Shown in pieces: positions 1 through 8,766 of a stretch of 64,000 nucleotides of DNA. This stretch comes from Skeletonema tropicum. Lineage: Eukaryota > Bacillariophyta > Thalassiosirophyceae > Thalassiosirales > Thalassiosiraceae. Position 1 is the first letter of the stretch; the number at the start of each line of letters is the position of its first letter. The stretch covers positions 2,110,001 to 2,174,000 of the forward strand of contig CM074135.1 of assembly GCA_037178625.1 (NCBI GenBank), in the 5' to 3' direction. Position numbers and translations under genes: made by a program. The notes beneath the pieces were generated by a model that was given only the letters and a program-made list of their open reading frames with translations, made no database searches and had not been told where the DNA came from.

Positions 1-822
1 TGCCATGCCCTACCAAAGGCACTTATGGCACTGTAGTGGCCAAATATGAACTCAAACATTTTAGGCGATGGTATTAGCCAAAATTTGATGTGCCGGCACG
101 AGCTATAAGTCCACTGGAACCCTCCATACTAATGTGCTGAAAAGTGCTATTTTTGCTCCCATTTTCACCTCCATTTTGGGCTGGACTACGGCTAACTTCC
201 AACTGTAAAAGCTCTAACAAAATTGTGAAAAAATCGATCTGTAGTCACAGAATCGGGGAAAAAGTGGATGAGAAGAGAAAGGAAGAGAAAGTGGGCTGCC
301 GTGGATTGAAGAAAGGCCACTAAAGAGGATCGCCTTGATCGGCCTTGATAAATACTTCAGTAAATGTTGATGAGCTGATTGAGCTTGGCTTGAGAGTGTC
401 GAAACATACTTAACAAACAGGGAAGTACCATAATGAAGGTAGAAGTAATGAAGGTAGAAGCAGTGATGATAGGGCAGAAGCTTGTTCATCTCAGCCACGT
501 TGTTGGAATGATAGTGATCTAAGAAGCTTCCTACCTTGTCTTTGCTTTGCTTCTCATGTCAGGTCTTGCAATACATAGCGAAGCAATTGCCCATGAACAA
601 GACGATGACGATGAAAATGCCTTGCTATTCAATCTGCCTGCAGCCATCTTAGACAAATAAACAAGTACGTATGTTATGTCATGTTTATCTGTGCTTATAT
701 TTCATAAACTCGATATTGCTGGGTGTTTTCTCTGAGAGCATTCCATATGCATTCAGTAGAATACCAGCAACTTAGATTCCTGCACTCGTTCGTCGCTGTC
801 TATCGGTGATCACGCACTCTCA
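1..822. other. Gene-free stretch at window start
   Basis: No convincing coding region was seen. The open frames here are short and low-complexity. A 15-17 bp near-direct repeat (GAAGGTAGAAG twice) lies near 434-465. The stretch may be the 3' flank of the gene that ends at 823 plus intergenic DNA. Confidence 0.5.
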
Positions 823-1920
823 CTAGCTCATCATATCATAAAATAGAGCCTGATTGGAATCAATGGCACCTCCTAGTCCTGGGTGCTGCTGAATAATTTC
901 ACGGAGCAAAACCTGTCCGGAAGCAAAGCCGTTCTGGAAGCTTCGTCGCAGCTCCTGGAATAGTCGATGATTGCGCAGTGCATCTAATTCATTCCGTGCT
1001 GGTTGATGAAGGTTCGCAGCATTGGCATCGGCATCAGCAGGTGCAACAACAGGAGCTGCTTCATGACGGTTGGCAGAATGAGAATCGTTATCGTTCGCGA
1101 CAACGTTGTCAGCTGGCACCTCGTCATTGCCCCTAGAAGAGTCGTTGACCTCCTCAATACCATTACCATCGATTTCTTTGCCTTTACCGTCACAATCACA
1201 ATCGCGTGGGAAGCAATTATCACAGTCTTCATAATAATGATCTTTGTAGTAATAGCTCCTTTCGATAACCTCCTCATCTTCAGGTGAATTCTTTGAGTTC
1301 ATCCAACCATCGGATGCGTAAACGTCATGGGGCTCAATATTCCTTCGCTGGGCTGCAGCACTGATCTGCCCTGGAACAATCGTGTGAACAGGAGTAATTT
1401 CGGCTTCCTGGTCTGTTTCTTCGTCATTGACAGGTTGGGTGAGCGGAGGTGGTGGCACATGAAACATATCAATGCAGCCAGGAACTATTCTCATTTTGTA
1501 AGGGAGTGCTTGTTTAGGACCGAGGAATCGTGAGCTCTTCGACATTTCCACAGATGATTCGTACGCCTCTGCTAGTAGAACGCCCAGAGTATGAAGAAGT
1601 TCAGCTTCGGCAATCTCAAAAGCAGCACTGGTTAATCGAACTATCCCAGCCCTGTAAGCGAGTCTCCTGATGATTTTGCGACCAGCACCTGGTGGCAATA
1701 AATCCCTGCAGTTATTTGCTGGCCATCGCCAAACGTTACTGGATGACGCAAGGCCACAAGAGCAAAGAAAGCTATGATCTTCCACCCCATGATAATTTGC
1801 GGCCACATTACACTTCGAATGATTCTCCCGAGAAGGTAAGAGAGTAAAATCTTGCTCCTGAACCTCCGTTCTGTCAGAATGAATTGCCATCAACAATGCA
1901 TCCTCAAGTCTCCTCACCAT
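823..1920 (-). CDS. Histone-fold protein, apparent H3-H4 doublet lacking its 5' end
   Basis: The frame opens at a TTG (1968), but the first ATG is at 1920 and an acceptor-like TTATTACAG lies just before it, so an upstream exon may be missing. The first ~30 residues (RRLEDALLMAIHSDRTEV..DF) resemble the end of helix 2, loop 2 and helix 3 of histone H3 (FEDTNLCAIHAKRV..KDI). About 50 residues on, KIIRRLAYRAGIVRLTSAAF and the following helix resemble H4 helices 1-2 (IRRLARRGGVKRIS). A segment about 45 residues later (TIVPGQISAAAQRR) resembles H4 helix 3, which implies a long insertion in loop 2. The acidic, Asn-rich tail of about 180 residues is not histone-like. The gene lies only 84 bp downstream of the F-box gene on the same strand, leaving little room for the missing H3 N-terminal half. 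It could be a functional variant, a truncated copy or a pseudogene. The histone call rests on motif comparison by eye. Confidence 0.6.
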   Translation of the reverse strand: MVRRLEDALLMAIHSDRTEVQEQDFTLLPSRENHSKCNVAANYHGVEDHSFLCSCGLASSSNVWRWPANNCRDLLPPGAGRKIIRRLAYRAGIVRLTSAAFEIAEAELLHTLGVLLAEAYESSVEMSKSSRFLGPKQALPYKMRIVPGCIDMFHVPPPPLTQPVNDEETDQEAEITPVHTIVPGQISAAAQRRNIEPHDVYASDGWMNSKNSPEDEEVIERSYYYKDHYYEDCDNCFPRDCDCDGKGKEIDGNGIEEVNDSSRGNDEVPADNVVANDNDSHSANRHEAAPVVAPADADANAANLHQPARNELDALRNHRLFQELRRSFQNGFASGQVLLREIIQQHPGLGGAIDSNQALFYDMMS

Positions 1921-2004
1921 ATATCCCTGTAATAATTCTATCAAGGCGAAGATGATAAGATGACGCAAGTTAGCAGCAGATCAGAATTAAAAGCTGCATA
2001 CACA

Positions 2005-4791
2005 CTAGCCTTTGAAATACGCACCGAAAAGATGATCAACAGTGTCTCCTCGTAGTCGAAAAGAAACAGCTGCCCCAAAACGATTCATTCTTGTCAAAAT
2101 ATCGGCTGCTAACTTGCTCAACTCGTCTGCATACAAATGAGCAACTCCATCGACCAAGCCTCTTTCACAAAGGACTTCCATTATTTCATTGTCCGTTTTC
2201 CTTTGAGCCAATCTAATCATGCGCAGCCCTACAACTTGAGCCGACTTTCCGACTTTGTAGCCATGCACTTTCGTAATTGAAGGGTGGCATTTAAGAGGGT
2301 GACATCTATGAATCCCACCGTCATTGTCTATGTCCACAATTGTGCTGAATTTTTTGCAAACAGTCGCTAGAACGTTGCGTTCAGCTAGAGTTCTAGTGGT
2401 GTAGATGAGAATAGTCTGTAGCAAACTTTGAGGAATACCAAGTAGCGAAGGAGTCTCTGTTTTATCCTCCTCATATGCCGAAGAATCAGCTTGGTATACA
2501 TAAATCGAGGCATTGGCAGCCGCTGCTTGCTGCTCTTCCAATGCAACCTGCTCATTGTTAACTTCCATAGCTTCCTCGAATGAGATTGCGCTGTCGTCAT
2601 CACTATCGACAAGATCAAGCACACGGTACTCTCCCCAGGAGAGAGCCTCCTCACATTCAGCATCAAACGAGGTCCTAATATTTGCAACGTGATCAAGACA
2701 AGTAGCAGCTTGTACCGAAATGGATTCAATCGACGAGTCTTGTAAACTCACCAGCAACGGAAGAAGGCCGGTATCTCTCATCAATGATTCAATGTTGTCT
2801 TCAATAGCGTGTGATGCAAGAGAGATGCATACGAAAGCTAGATTTGTCTCAACACTTTCATCCTCACTTGTACTTATGATTTGCACAAGTCTTGACACCA
2901 AATTTGCGTCGATTGCTTGCTGAATGGGAGGCTTTTCAACCTCGAATATCTTGCGAAGTAACAAAGAGCACTTCGGTAAACTCTCTGCCTGATCATCGGA
3001 AAATATGACACGGAAGAGACTGTCATGAACTTTAGCATCGATCACCTTTTGAATGTGATCATCAGCAGCGATAACCAGTAGACTTTGAGACCCCTTGACC
3101 CTCACGTCTTCTGACGAGCGCAACAACTCAACAAGCTTTGGTATGCCACCTGCATTTACCATTGCCTCGACGTGATCCTTCTTCTCGCCGACCAAAATAT
3201 CGACCAATCCGAGTAGAGCAATCTTGGTAATGCTATCTTCAGAAGAATTCAGTAACCGAGTAAATTTGGGAATCACTCCAGCATCAATGATCTTCTTTCG
3301 TTGCCCTTCTGTAGTAACTTTAGCAATAATGATTCCTAATGCATCTCCCGCTTCCAATTGAATTTCTTTGTCACTATTATCCAAGGCTTTTGCCAAGCAG
3401 GGTATAGCATCATTTATTCCTTCCATTGATACATCGCTTTCAAACTCGACAAGACGTCTGAGGAGCTTGAAACAATCACTCAAAATTGTTTCGTATTGAT
3501 GGAAGATGAAAGGACGTTCCTGATCATCATCATAATCAAAATAGTCTACCAATATCTGGACGACGGCCTTCAAATACGGACGGATATCTGAAGACCCGCA
3601 GCAAAGCCCACCCGTGTCAATAGAAAGGCCTACCTCATCTTTCAAAACTGCCAGTGATTTTTCAGAGAGATGCCATTGTTCTCGAGGAAGTGTTGTTGCC
3701 CCAGTGAATGACTTTGAAACTGCTTCTTGCACTTTTTGCGCAGACAACTTTTTTACATCCAATTCAGCATATTGAATCACTCTCTTGATCTCGGCAAGTT
3801 GAGCTTGTGTGTACTTGACAATTATGAGCGCTTGAATATTATTGTCATCAGAATTGAGTACCCACCGCCTTCCGCTACCCAAAAGCCTCAAAAGGCGTGA
3901 ACCGGATCGAAGCAGCTCCTTCCCTCCAGGCCGATTTTCAATGATGCTCTCTACCTCTGCAACTCTCAAGCACACGTCCAGGCCATACGGCCTCCCAGAG
4001 CGAGCATTGCTGGCAGATGAACCATTAGATTCAAATGCAACTGCAGATTCGAGTGGAAACTTTTTACAAGCCCTTTGACATGTAGTGCAGTTATGTCCAA
4101 ATCTGTTTATGTTGTTCGGGCAAGTGAGACCCGATATCTTCAAATGATTTGGAAGTGCCCCAATGCCAAAAGCTCCCGAGAGCATATCAATAAAAGCCTT
4201 CATGCTTGACCACGGTCCCTCATTGGGATACATATCCTCTCCTTCCCAAAAGTATCCGTCTGCAGGAGCAAATCCTTTTATGACAAATCCATGTTCATTC
4301 TTCCCACCAAAATGAACTCGCTCAAGTGTTGGCAAGAATTTGGATATAAAAGGGATGCATTTTATTCTAGTTTCTAAATCAACCTCAATATCTCTCATCT
4401 CCTCTACGGTCCCTTCTTGATGCACCTCCTCTGTCAAAAGTGAATTGATATGAATGTCAGTAACATCCCGGAAGCGGGAAGCAACACCCAAATGCATCTG
4501 CTCCGCCGTATCAATTTGTAATAGAGTAAGCAGCGGCATGGTCTCATGGAGAATGCTACGACACACGGCTCCGCACGTCAAAATATCTCCAAAAGGAAGG
4601 AACTGCATAACGCCCGCCCACACCTCCGCTGGCAAAGTTAGTTGGTCGTTCGTGGTGTCATCAGCCAAAGTCGGAGTGTCATTGCATGGTGAACGTCGCA
4701 AGCGCTTCGAGGCGCGCTCTGCAGATGATGGAGATCCAACATGACCGTCGTGCAACGGCGCTCTATTGTCTATATTACTAGGATGATTCAT
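2005..4791 (-). CDS. F-box protein with armadillo-like repeats
   Basis: The frame extends to a GTG at 4818; the first ATG at 4791 gives 928 residues. An F-box-like segment lies at about residues 50-95 (LPAEVWAGVMQFLPFGDILTCGAVC), after a short basic nuclear-localisation-like KRLRRS. The middle (~residues 430-720) is a run of helical armadillo/importin-like repeats, for example LAKALDNSDKEIQLEAGDAL. A second F-box-like helix pair (IPQSLLQTILIYTTRTLAER) occurs near residue 800. In known families the F-box binds Skp1 in SCF ubiquitin ligases and the repeats recruit a substrate, so this is probably a substrate adaptor; the target is unknown. Cysteines around residues 228-245 (CPNNINRFGHNCTTCQRAC) could bind zinc. 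The gene appears intronless. Confidence 0.7.
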   Translation of the reverse strand: MNHPSNIDNRAPLHDGHVGSPSSAERASKRLRRSPCNDTPTLADDTTNDQLTLPAEVWAGVMQFLPFGDILTCGAVCRSILHETMPLLTLLQIDTAEQMHLGVASRFRDVTDIHINSLLTEEVHQEGTVEEMRDIEVDLETRIKCIPFISKFLPTLERVHFGGKNEHGFVIKGFAPADGYFWEGEDMYPNEGPWSSMKAFIDMLSGAFGIGALPNHLKISGLTCPNNINRFGHNCTTCQRACKKFPLESAVAFESNGSSASNARSGRPYGLDVCLRVAEVESIIENRPGGKELLRSGSRLLRLLGSGRRWVLNSDDNNIQALIIVKYTQAQLAEIKRVIQYAELDVKKLSAQKVQEAVSKSFTGATTLPREQWHLSEKSLAVLKDEVGLSIDTGGLCCGSSDIRPYLKAVVQILVDYFDYDDDQERPFIFHQYETILSDCFKLLRRLVEFESDVSMEGINDAIPCLAKALDNSDKEIQLEAGDALGIIIAKVTTEGQRKKIIDAGVIPKFTRLLNSSEDSITKIALLGLVDILVGEKKDHVEAMVNAGGIPKLVELLRSSEDVRVKGSQSLLVIAADDHIQKVIDAKVHDSLFRVIFSDDQAESLPKCSLLLRKIFEVEKPPIQQAIDANLVSRLVQIISTSEDESVETNLAFVCISLASHAIEDNIESLMRDTGLLPLLVSLQDSSIESISVQAATCLDHVANIRTSFDAECEEALSWGEYRVLDLVDSDDDSAISFEEAMEVNNEQVALEEQQAAAANASIYVYQADSSAYEEDKTETPSLLGIPQSLLQTILIYTTRTLAERNVLATVCKKFSTIVDIDNDGGIHRCHPLKCHPSITKVHGYKVGKSAQVVGLRMIRLAQRKTDNEIMEVLCERGLVDGVAHLYADELSKLAADILTRMNRFGAAVSFRLRGDTVDHLFGAYFKG

Positions 4792-4881
4792 TGGCTCTCT
4801 AACTCCGTTGGTCTTCACGATCTGGATGATAGCGCCGACAGAGATAGTATTGGATCGGTTGGTTAGAAGTTGATAGCGCTT

Positions 4882-4929
4882 GCTGAGTGCTGAGAGCTGA
4901 GAGCTGAGAGCTGAGAGCTGAGAGCTGAT
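4882..4929. repeat. Heptamer tandem repeat upstream of the F-box gene
   Basis: About six copies of the 7-mer GCTGAGA, the first slightly diverged (GCTGAGT), lie about 90 bp upstream of the F-box start codon, in its likely promoter or 5' UTR. They probably arose by replication slippage. Confidence 0.8.
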
Positions 4930-5517
4930 GTGAAAATGGGGAAGAGCAGCTCCCGTGGTGGCATTGGATGGCGGAAAGAAGTTCAGTTTTTTACGTACCC
5001 CTTACAGATTGTCAAGTAGTGATGCAATCCATAACATACCCCCCCATTTGCTGAGTTTGGTCACGTCTCAAACCAAGTGTACCCCCACTTAAGTTGTTCA
5101 TCACCTGCCTGGGACGAAGCAATCAAAGAAGAGGGATACAATACTTCTCGCTCACGAATTGATTTGAGAAGGAAGCGTCACACTCTACTTCTTAGTTTCA
5201 TCTCGAACGAAAGTCTAAAGGTTCAGACTGATATCCAATCTCTTGCTACATCATCATTAGTCAATCTACAAAAAGAAAAGGCATTGTGGTATTACATAAA
5301 GTCAACCTCTTGATTGCAAACATCTCGGGAGTGTCATAATGCTAGCTTCCAAGATTTTCAAAAAAAATGATGGAAGCGAGACAAGGAGAATGTGGTTTTG
5401 TGAAACAAGCGTAACGACCGCTACGTCTGTGTTCGAAGAGAGGACAGAATTGAGAGAAATGATAGCTCGTATTGACATGGATTTATTCTGATGAAAGTAT
5501 TTTTAATGCGATTCATT
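4930..5517. other. Intergenic region, F-box gene promoter side
   Basis: No supported gene. The stretch lies between the 5' end of the F-box gene and the 3' end of the methyltransferase-like gene, both on the minus strand, so it should hold the F-box promoter. C-rich tracts (ACCCCCCC) occur near 5038 and 5090. The short open frames here show no recognisable features. Confidence 0.5.
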
Positions 5518-6834
5518 TCAAGACGTATGGACATCCTTTGCACCACGTATCTTTGGTGCCTGCCTTTGCCAGCCAGCTTCAATCTTTCTTTCGTGATACT
5601 TACCCAGCTCAATGAAATTTTCCAACAGCTTTCGGTCCTTCTCGTTCAAAGCAGGGCTGCTGTCCTTCGATCTCCCTGCAGAAGTACTGCTGCTGCTGCT
5701 ACTACTGCTCTTTCGAAGCAACATTTGCCTTCCTCTTTTATTGAAGCCCACTTCTTCCATGTGGCAACTTTCATCTTCCAACAAATCATAAAACTTGGGC
5801 CAAAGCCGTGGATGAACCTCACTCAACACAAACAATGTCCCGGGTTGGGCGTGTTGAAATAACTCCCGAAAGAAGATAAAATTGGATTCATGCAATTTTT
5901 GAGCATTTTCAGCAACACAATATTGACATACCCATAAATTTGTTGAGTCAAGCAGCAGAGCGCACGCAGCGTTGGAGGGGTGAAAGATTGACTGGGTAAT
6001 ATCACATTTACCTCCCCAGTCACACGATAGAGCTGGGGTACTTCGATCCAGTATCGTTTGCGTAGAATTGACCATTGAGCGGACGAGATCACCCCATCCT
6101 TCTTCGTAGTCGAGTATTGTTGCGTGCAATGTCAGACTACTACTACTACCGTTGCCGGCATCAGTCTCATCATTGTCACGTAATGATTCAACATACGAGC
6201 AAAAGGAGGTTGCCACTGCAGCGCTGACATAATCAAAGCCAGGTCCACCACCCAAACTGACCACAGAGTAGTCACCACTCTCACTGCTACCAAGTATGGG
6301 ACTACCTCGTAACCCTTCCAACCAATACTCTGGAAATTCATAATCTGTATTAAATGTGTCAGCAAATAGGTCAGCCAAATTTCTGGCTCTACAAAAGAAC
6401 TCGAGAGCATATCCACTTCTAGCGCCGGCATCTTCAAAGCTGGGCATTTCACCTCTATCTGAAGCTACACCAAGGTTGAAGAATAATTGTTCAAAATTCG
6501 CTTTATCAGCTGGGTGTGGTAAGTTAGTGTAGAGATGGTAGCGTATTGAATCTAGAGCAGCAGTGCGGTATTGGATCCACCCTCTGTTGAAACCATTGGA
6601 CCCTGGTCTACGTTTGGAAAGGGAGATAGCAAGATCATGCAGCTCGTCAGGTGAGAGGATGTTGTGCTTTGGTTTTCGTTGGTACGAGTGTGGTTGTTGT
6701 TGCTTTTGGAGGAATGAGTTCCTACCGCTCCTTTTTTGTACGGTTGAGCCTGACAATCCACTGGAGATGGATATGTGAAGCTGAAGAGTGATCAGTGCTA
6801 GCGATAATGCTAGCAGAGGTTTGGACGTCATCAT
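5518..6834 (-). CDS. Secreted or ER-targeted methyltransferase-like protein
   Basis: ATG at 6834, 438 residues. The N-terminus is a signal peptide or anchor (SKPLLALSLALITLQLHISI, about residues 4-23). Near residue 190 a strand followed by GGGPGFD resembles the SAM-binding loop (motif I) of class I methyltransferases. It is followed by an acidic strand end (LHATILDYEEGWGDL) and by a CDITQSIFHP segment, consistent with a Rossmann-like methyltransferase fold. The substrate is not evident. The C-terminal 60 residues are Ser-rich then basic and probably disordered. No Phe follows the predicted cleavage site, so plastid import is not favoured. The start faces the dsCYC cyclin across a 670-bp divergent promoter. 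The fold call is moderately secure; the activity is inferred. Confidence 0.55.
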   Translation of the reverse strand: MMTSKPLLALSLALITLQLHISISSGLSGSTVQKRSGRNSFLQKQQQPHSYQRKPKHNILSPDELHDLAISLSKRRPGSNGFNRGWIQYRTAALDSIRYHLYTNLPHPADKANFEQLFFNLGVASDRGEMPSFEDAGARSGYALEFFCRARNLADLFADTFNTDYEFPEYWLEGLRGSPILGSSESGDYSVVSLGGGPGFDYVSAAVATSFCSYVESLRDNDETDAGNGSSSSLTLHATILDYEEGWGDLVRSMVNSTQTILDRSTPALSCDWGGKCDITQSIFHPSNAACALLLDSTNLWVCQYCVAENAQKLHESNFIFFRELFQHAQPGTLFVLSEVHPRLWPKFYDLLEDESCHMEEVGFNKRGRQMLLRKSSSSSSSSTSAGRSKDSSPALNEKDRKLLENFIELGKYHERKIEAGWQRQAPKIRGAKDVHTS

Positions 6835-6995
6835 GGTGAGATGTTACGATGATTACTGCAGTAATCTATATAGCTTGTGATCCCTTGTGCGTGATTGAAT
6901 GTGTGAGGTAGGGGGGGGAGCACGACGATCCCTCCACGTACTTGCGCGTCCCTTTTTGTGGCTGCGCTGGCTTGAGGGGACATATATGTTCCATG

Positions 6996-7062
6996 TGACG
7001 TCACATTAAAAGTCATTCTGCAGGAATGACATACGTGGTGGACATGGTGTCAGATGACGTCA
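6996..7062. promoter_or_regulatory. Two CRE-type bZIP sites, TGACGTCA
   Basis: Perfect TGACGTCA palindromes lie at 6996-7003 and 7055-7062, about 500 and 440 bp upstream of the cyclin ATG and 160-230 bp from the opposite gene. Such sites bind bZIP factors. In Phaeodactylum, aureochrome-1a and bZIP10 induce the diatom-specific cyclin dsCYC2 in light, and CRE-like boxes mediate CO2/cAMP responses. A regulatory role here is inferred. Confidence 0.55.
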
Positions 7063-7124
7063 CACGGCAGTTAAGGAAGAAGAACGAAGCAGCTGTTTCA
7101 GGCGGGGAAGCTGCAACTCCAACC

Positions 7125-7216
7125 AACGCCCCGCACAATTTTGTTCTTCGCGGAATTTTCTATATGCTATAACGCCCCGCACAAATTTGGTCTTCGCGGA
7201 ATTTTTCTATGTGGTA
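7125..7216. repeat. 46-bp tandem duplication in the cyclin promoter
   Basis: Two copies with a 46-bp period (7125-7170 and 7171-7216). Both contain AACGCCCCGCACAA followed by TTCTTCGCGGAATTT or TCTTCGCGGAATTT. Copies differ at a few bases. The shared TTCGCGGAA core could be a binding site, which is unproven. Confidence 0.75.
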
Positions 7217-7504
7217 AGTGACTTCGGCGAGCCCAGATAACACACAGCAATCTCATTGGGATTGATCACACTGTCGGGGAGCTAATAGGGTTGCCCATTA
7301 GCCAGCCAAGAGTATATCTCCATCGTTGAGGAAGAGTGTAAGTGGATGATTATGTTGCAGTGCTGCAGTTCTTGCCGGCTGATTTCTGTCGGCGCCGCTC
7401 CTTGACGGTCTCGCCTTCCATCGACCGGCCGGCCCCTCCCCTGCGCTGCTCTTTCCTCACTCCCGCTGCCTGTATCTTTCATTTCAACTTTCATCTTTAG
7501 AAAA

Positions 7505-8536
7505 ATGCCCTCCCCACAGACCATAGTAGCCACAGAGGGGTTTTGTGAACGCCTCATGGTCATGAAACGTCAGGAGAGTGACTACATGGCTCCGGACTAT
7601 CTCAATCCGGAGTGGCAGGCTCGCCTCGCCGCAGCAGAGGTATCGGCGGATTCTCCCACCCTCAACAATGGTGATGAGACGGCCAGCGCTGCATCTTGCT
7701 CTGAATCCATCAATTTATTGTGGCGTGACAAAATTTGTGAATGGTGCTACAATGTGGTGGACCACTATGAGTTGGCTCGCGAGAGTGTTTCGGTGGCCAT
7801 GAACATTGTTGACCGATACGTCTCCTCCCGTTTCGTAACTCCCCAGACCTACACTCTTGTTGCTGTGACAGCGATACACATTGCCATCAAGTTGGTCAGT
7901 CCGTGGAAGCTGCGTTTGACTCATCTCATTGATTTGTGTGCGGGGAAGTTCACCGCTGGTGATATTACATCGATGGAGCTAACTATATTCAACGCTCTCT
8001 CTTGGCGTGTGAGCCCTCCTTGCGCTATTGACTTTTGTGGAGAACTCATCGAGTCTTCCTTCATCGAAAGTAACTCCGATGCCCTCGATGATATCAATGA
8101 TATGGCGAGATACCTCACTGAGCTTGCCGTGTGTGACTATTTTTTCGTCACATGCAAACCTTCCTCTATTGGCTTGGCCTCCATCATGTACGCCCTGGAA
8201 CTGACAAACAATGAGGTTGACCCTCGGGACAAGGATCGTTTCACCAGCATAGTTGCTCAGGTTGCATTGGATGTTTCAGATGAAGAAGTTACCCAATGCT
8301 ACACGAGGCTTCGTGCCATGTACAGGCAGAATTGTATGGCAGATGATGATGATGATGATGATGAGGAGGAGAGTGATGATGATGAGGTTGAGGGACGAGG
8401 GCAAGCAACAGCATCGCCCACTGGTGTGGGAGAACTGTCCGATAGTCCTAAAAAGAGGAAGAGAATCCAGGAAAACAAAGAAGGTCGTCTCATCACTGAG
8501 CATGGGGAAGAAATTGCTCACTTTGGGCCTGTGTAA
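7505..8536 (+). CDS. Diatom-specific-type cyclin (dsCYC-like)
   Basis: ATG at 7505, 343 residues. A cyclin box covers about residues 75-185: WRDKICEWCYNVVDHYELAR resembles the MRAxxxDW..V entry of cyclin helix 1, followed by VAMNIVDRYVSS, TLVAVTAIHIAIKL and FNALSWRVSPP (the L-W-R end of helix 5). A second helical fold follows (DMARYLTELAVCDYFFVTCKPSSIGLASIMYAL). Cyclins activate cyclin-dependent kinases. This cyclin resembles the expanded diatom-specific class, linked in published work to nutrient and light cues at cell-cycle entry. The C-terminus is an Asp/Glu run and then KKRKR, a likely nuclear signal. No destruction box is obvious. A second dsCYC-like gene lies at 49174. Confidence 0.85.
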   Translation: MPSPQTIVATEGFCERLMVMKRQESDYMAPDYLNPEWQARLAAAEVSADSPTLNNGDETASAASCSESINLLWRDKICEWCYNVVDHYELARESVSVAMNIVDRYVSSRFVTPQTYTLVAVTAIHIAIKLVSPWKLRLTHLIDLCAGKFTAGDITSMELTIFNALSWRVSPPCAIDFCGELIESSFIESNSDALDDINDMARYLTELAVCDYFFVTCKPSSIGLASIMYALELTNNEVDPRDKDRFTSIVAQVALDVSDEEVTQCYTRLRAMYRQNCMADDDDDDDEEESDDDEVEGRGQATASPTGVGELSDSPKKRKRIQENKEGRLITEHGEEIAHFGPV

Positions 8537-8766
8537 AAGGTGTATTGAAATAATTATGCCACACACAGGCGTCAAGGTGACAATTGACGCTGGTGCTAGC
8601 ATATTGAATTTCACTCTCTTCATTGATTACAATAGGAAGATATAAATATCATAATTCCAAGACATATGCATGATAGCAATCGCTCGAAAATTGTACTTAG
8701 CTATGCAACATTTATTATTTTTATATCCACTTCATCAAGTCTCATTCAATAAGCTATGTAGTACCA

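Larger units (their letters stand above)
6835..7504. promoter_or_regulatory. Divergent promoter region (methyltransferase-like / dsCYC)
   Basis: This 670-bp spacer separates two outward-facing genes. It contains two perfect TGACGTCA palindromes and a 46-bp tandem duplication (separate entries), plus a G-rich tract near 6911. No gene was seen. Confidence 0.6.

Noticed and set aside
984..1287. Open frames antisense or in other frames to the histone-fold gene
   Set aside because: Codon runs reflect the overlapping gene; no domain and the longer coding frame explains the sequence.
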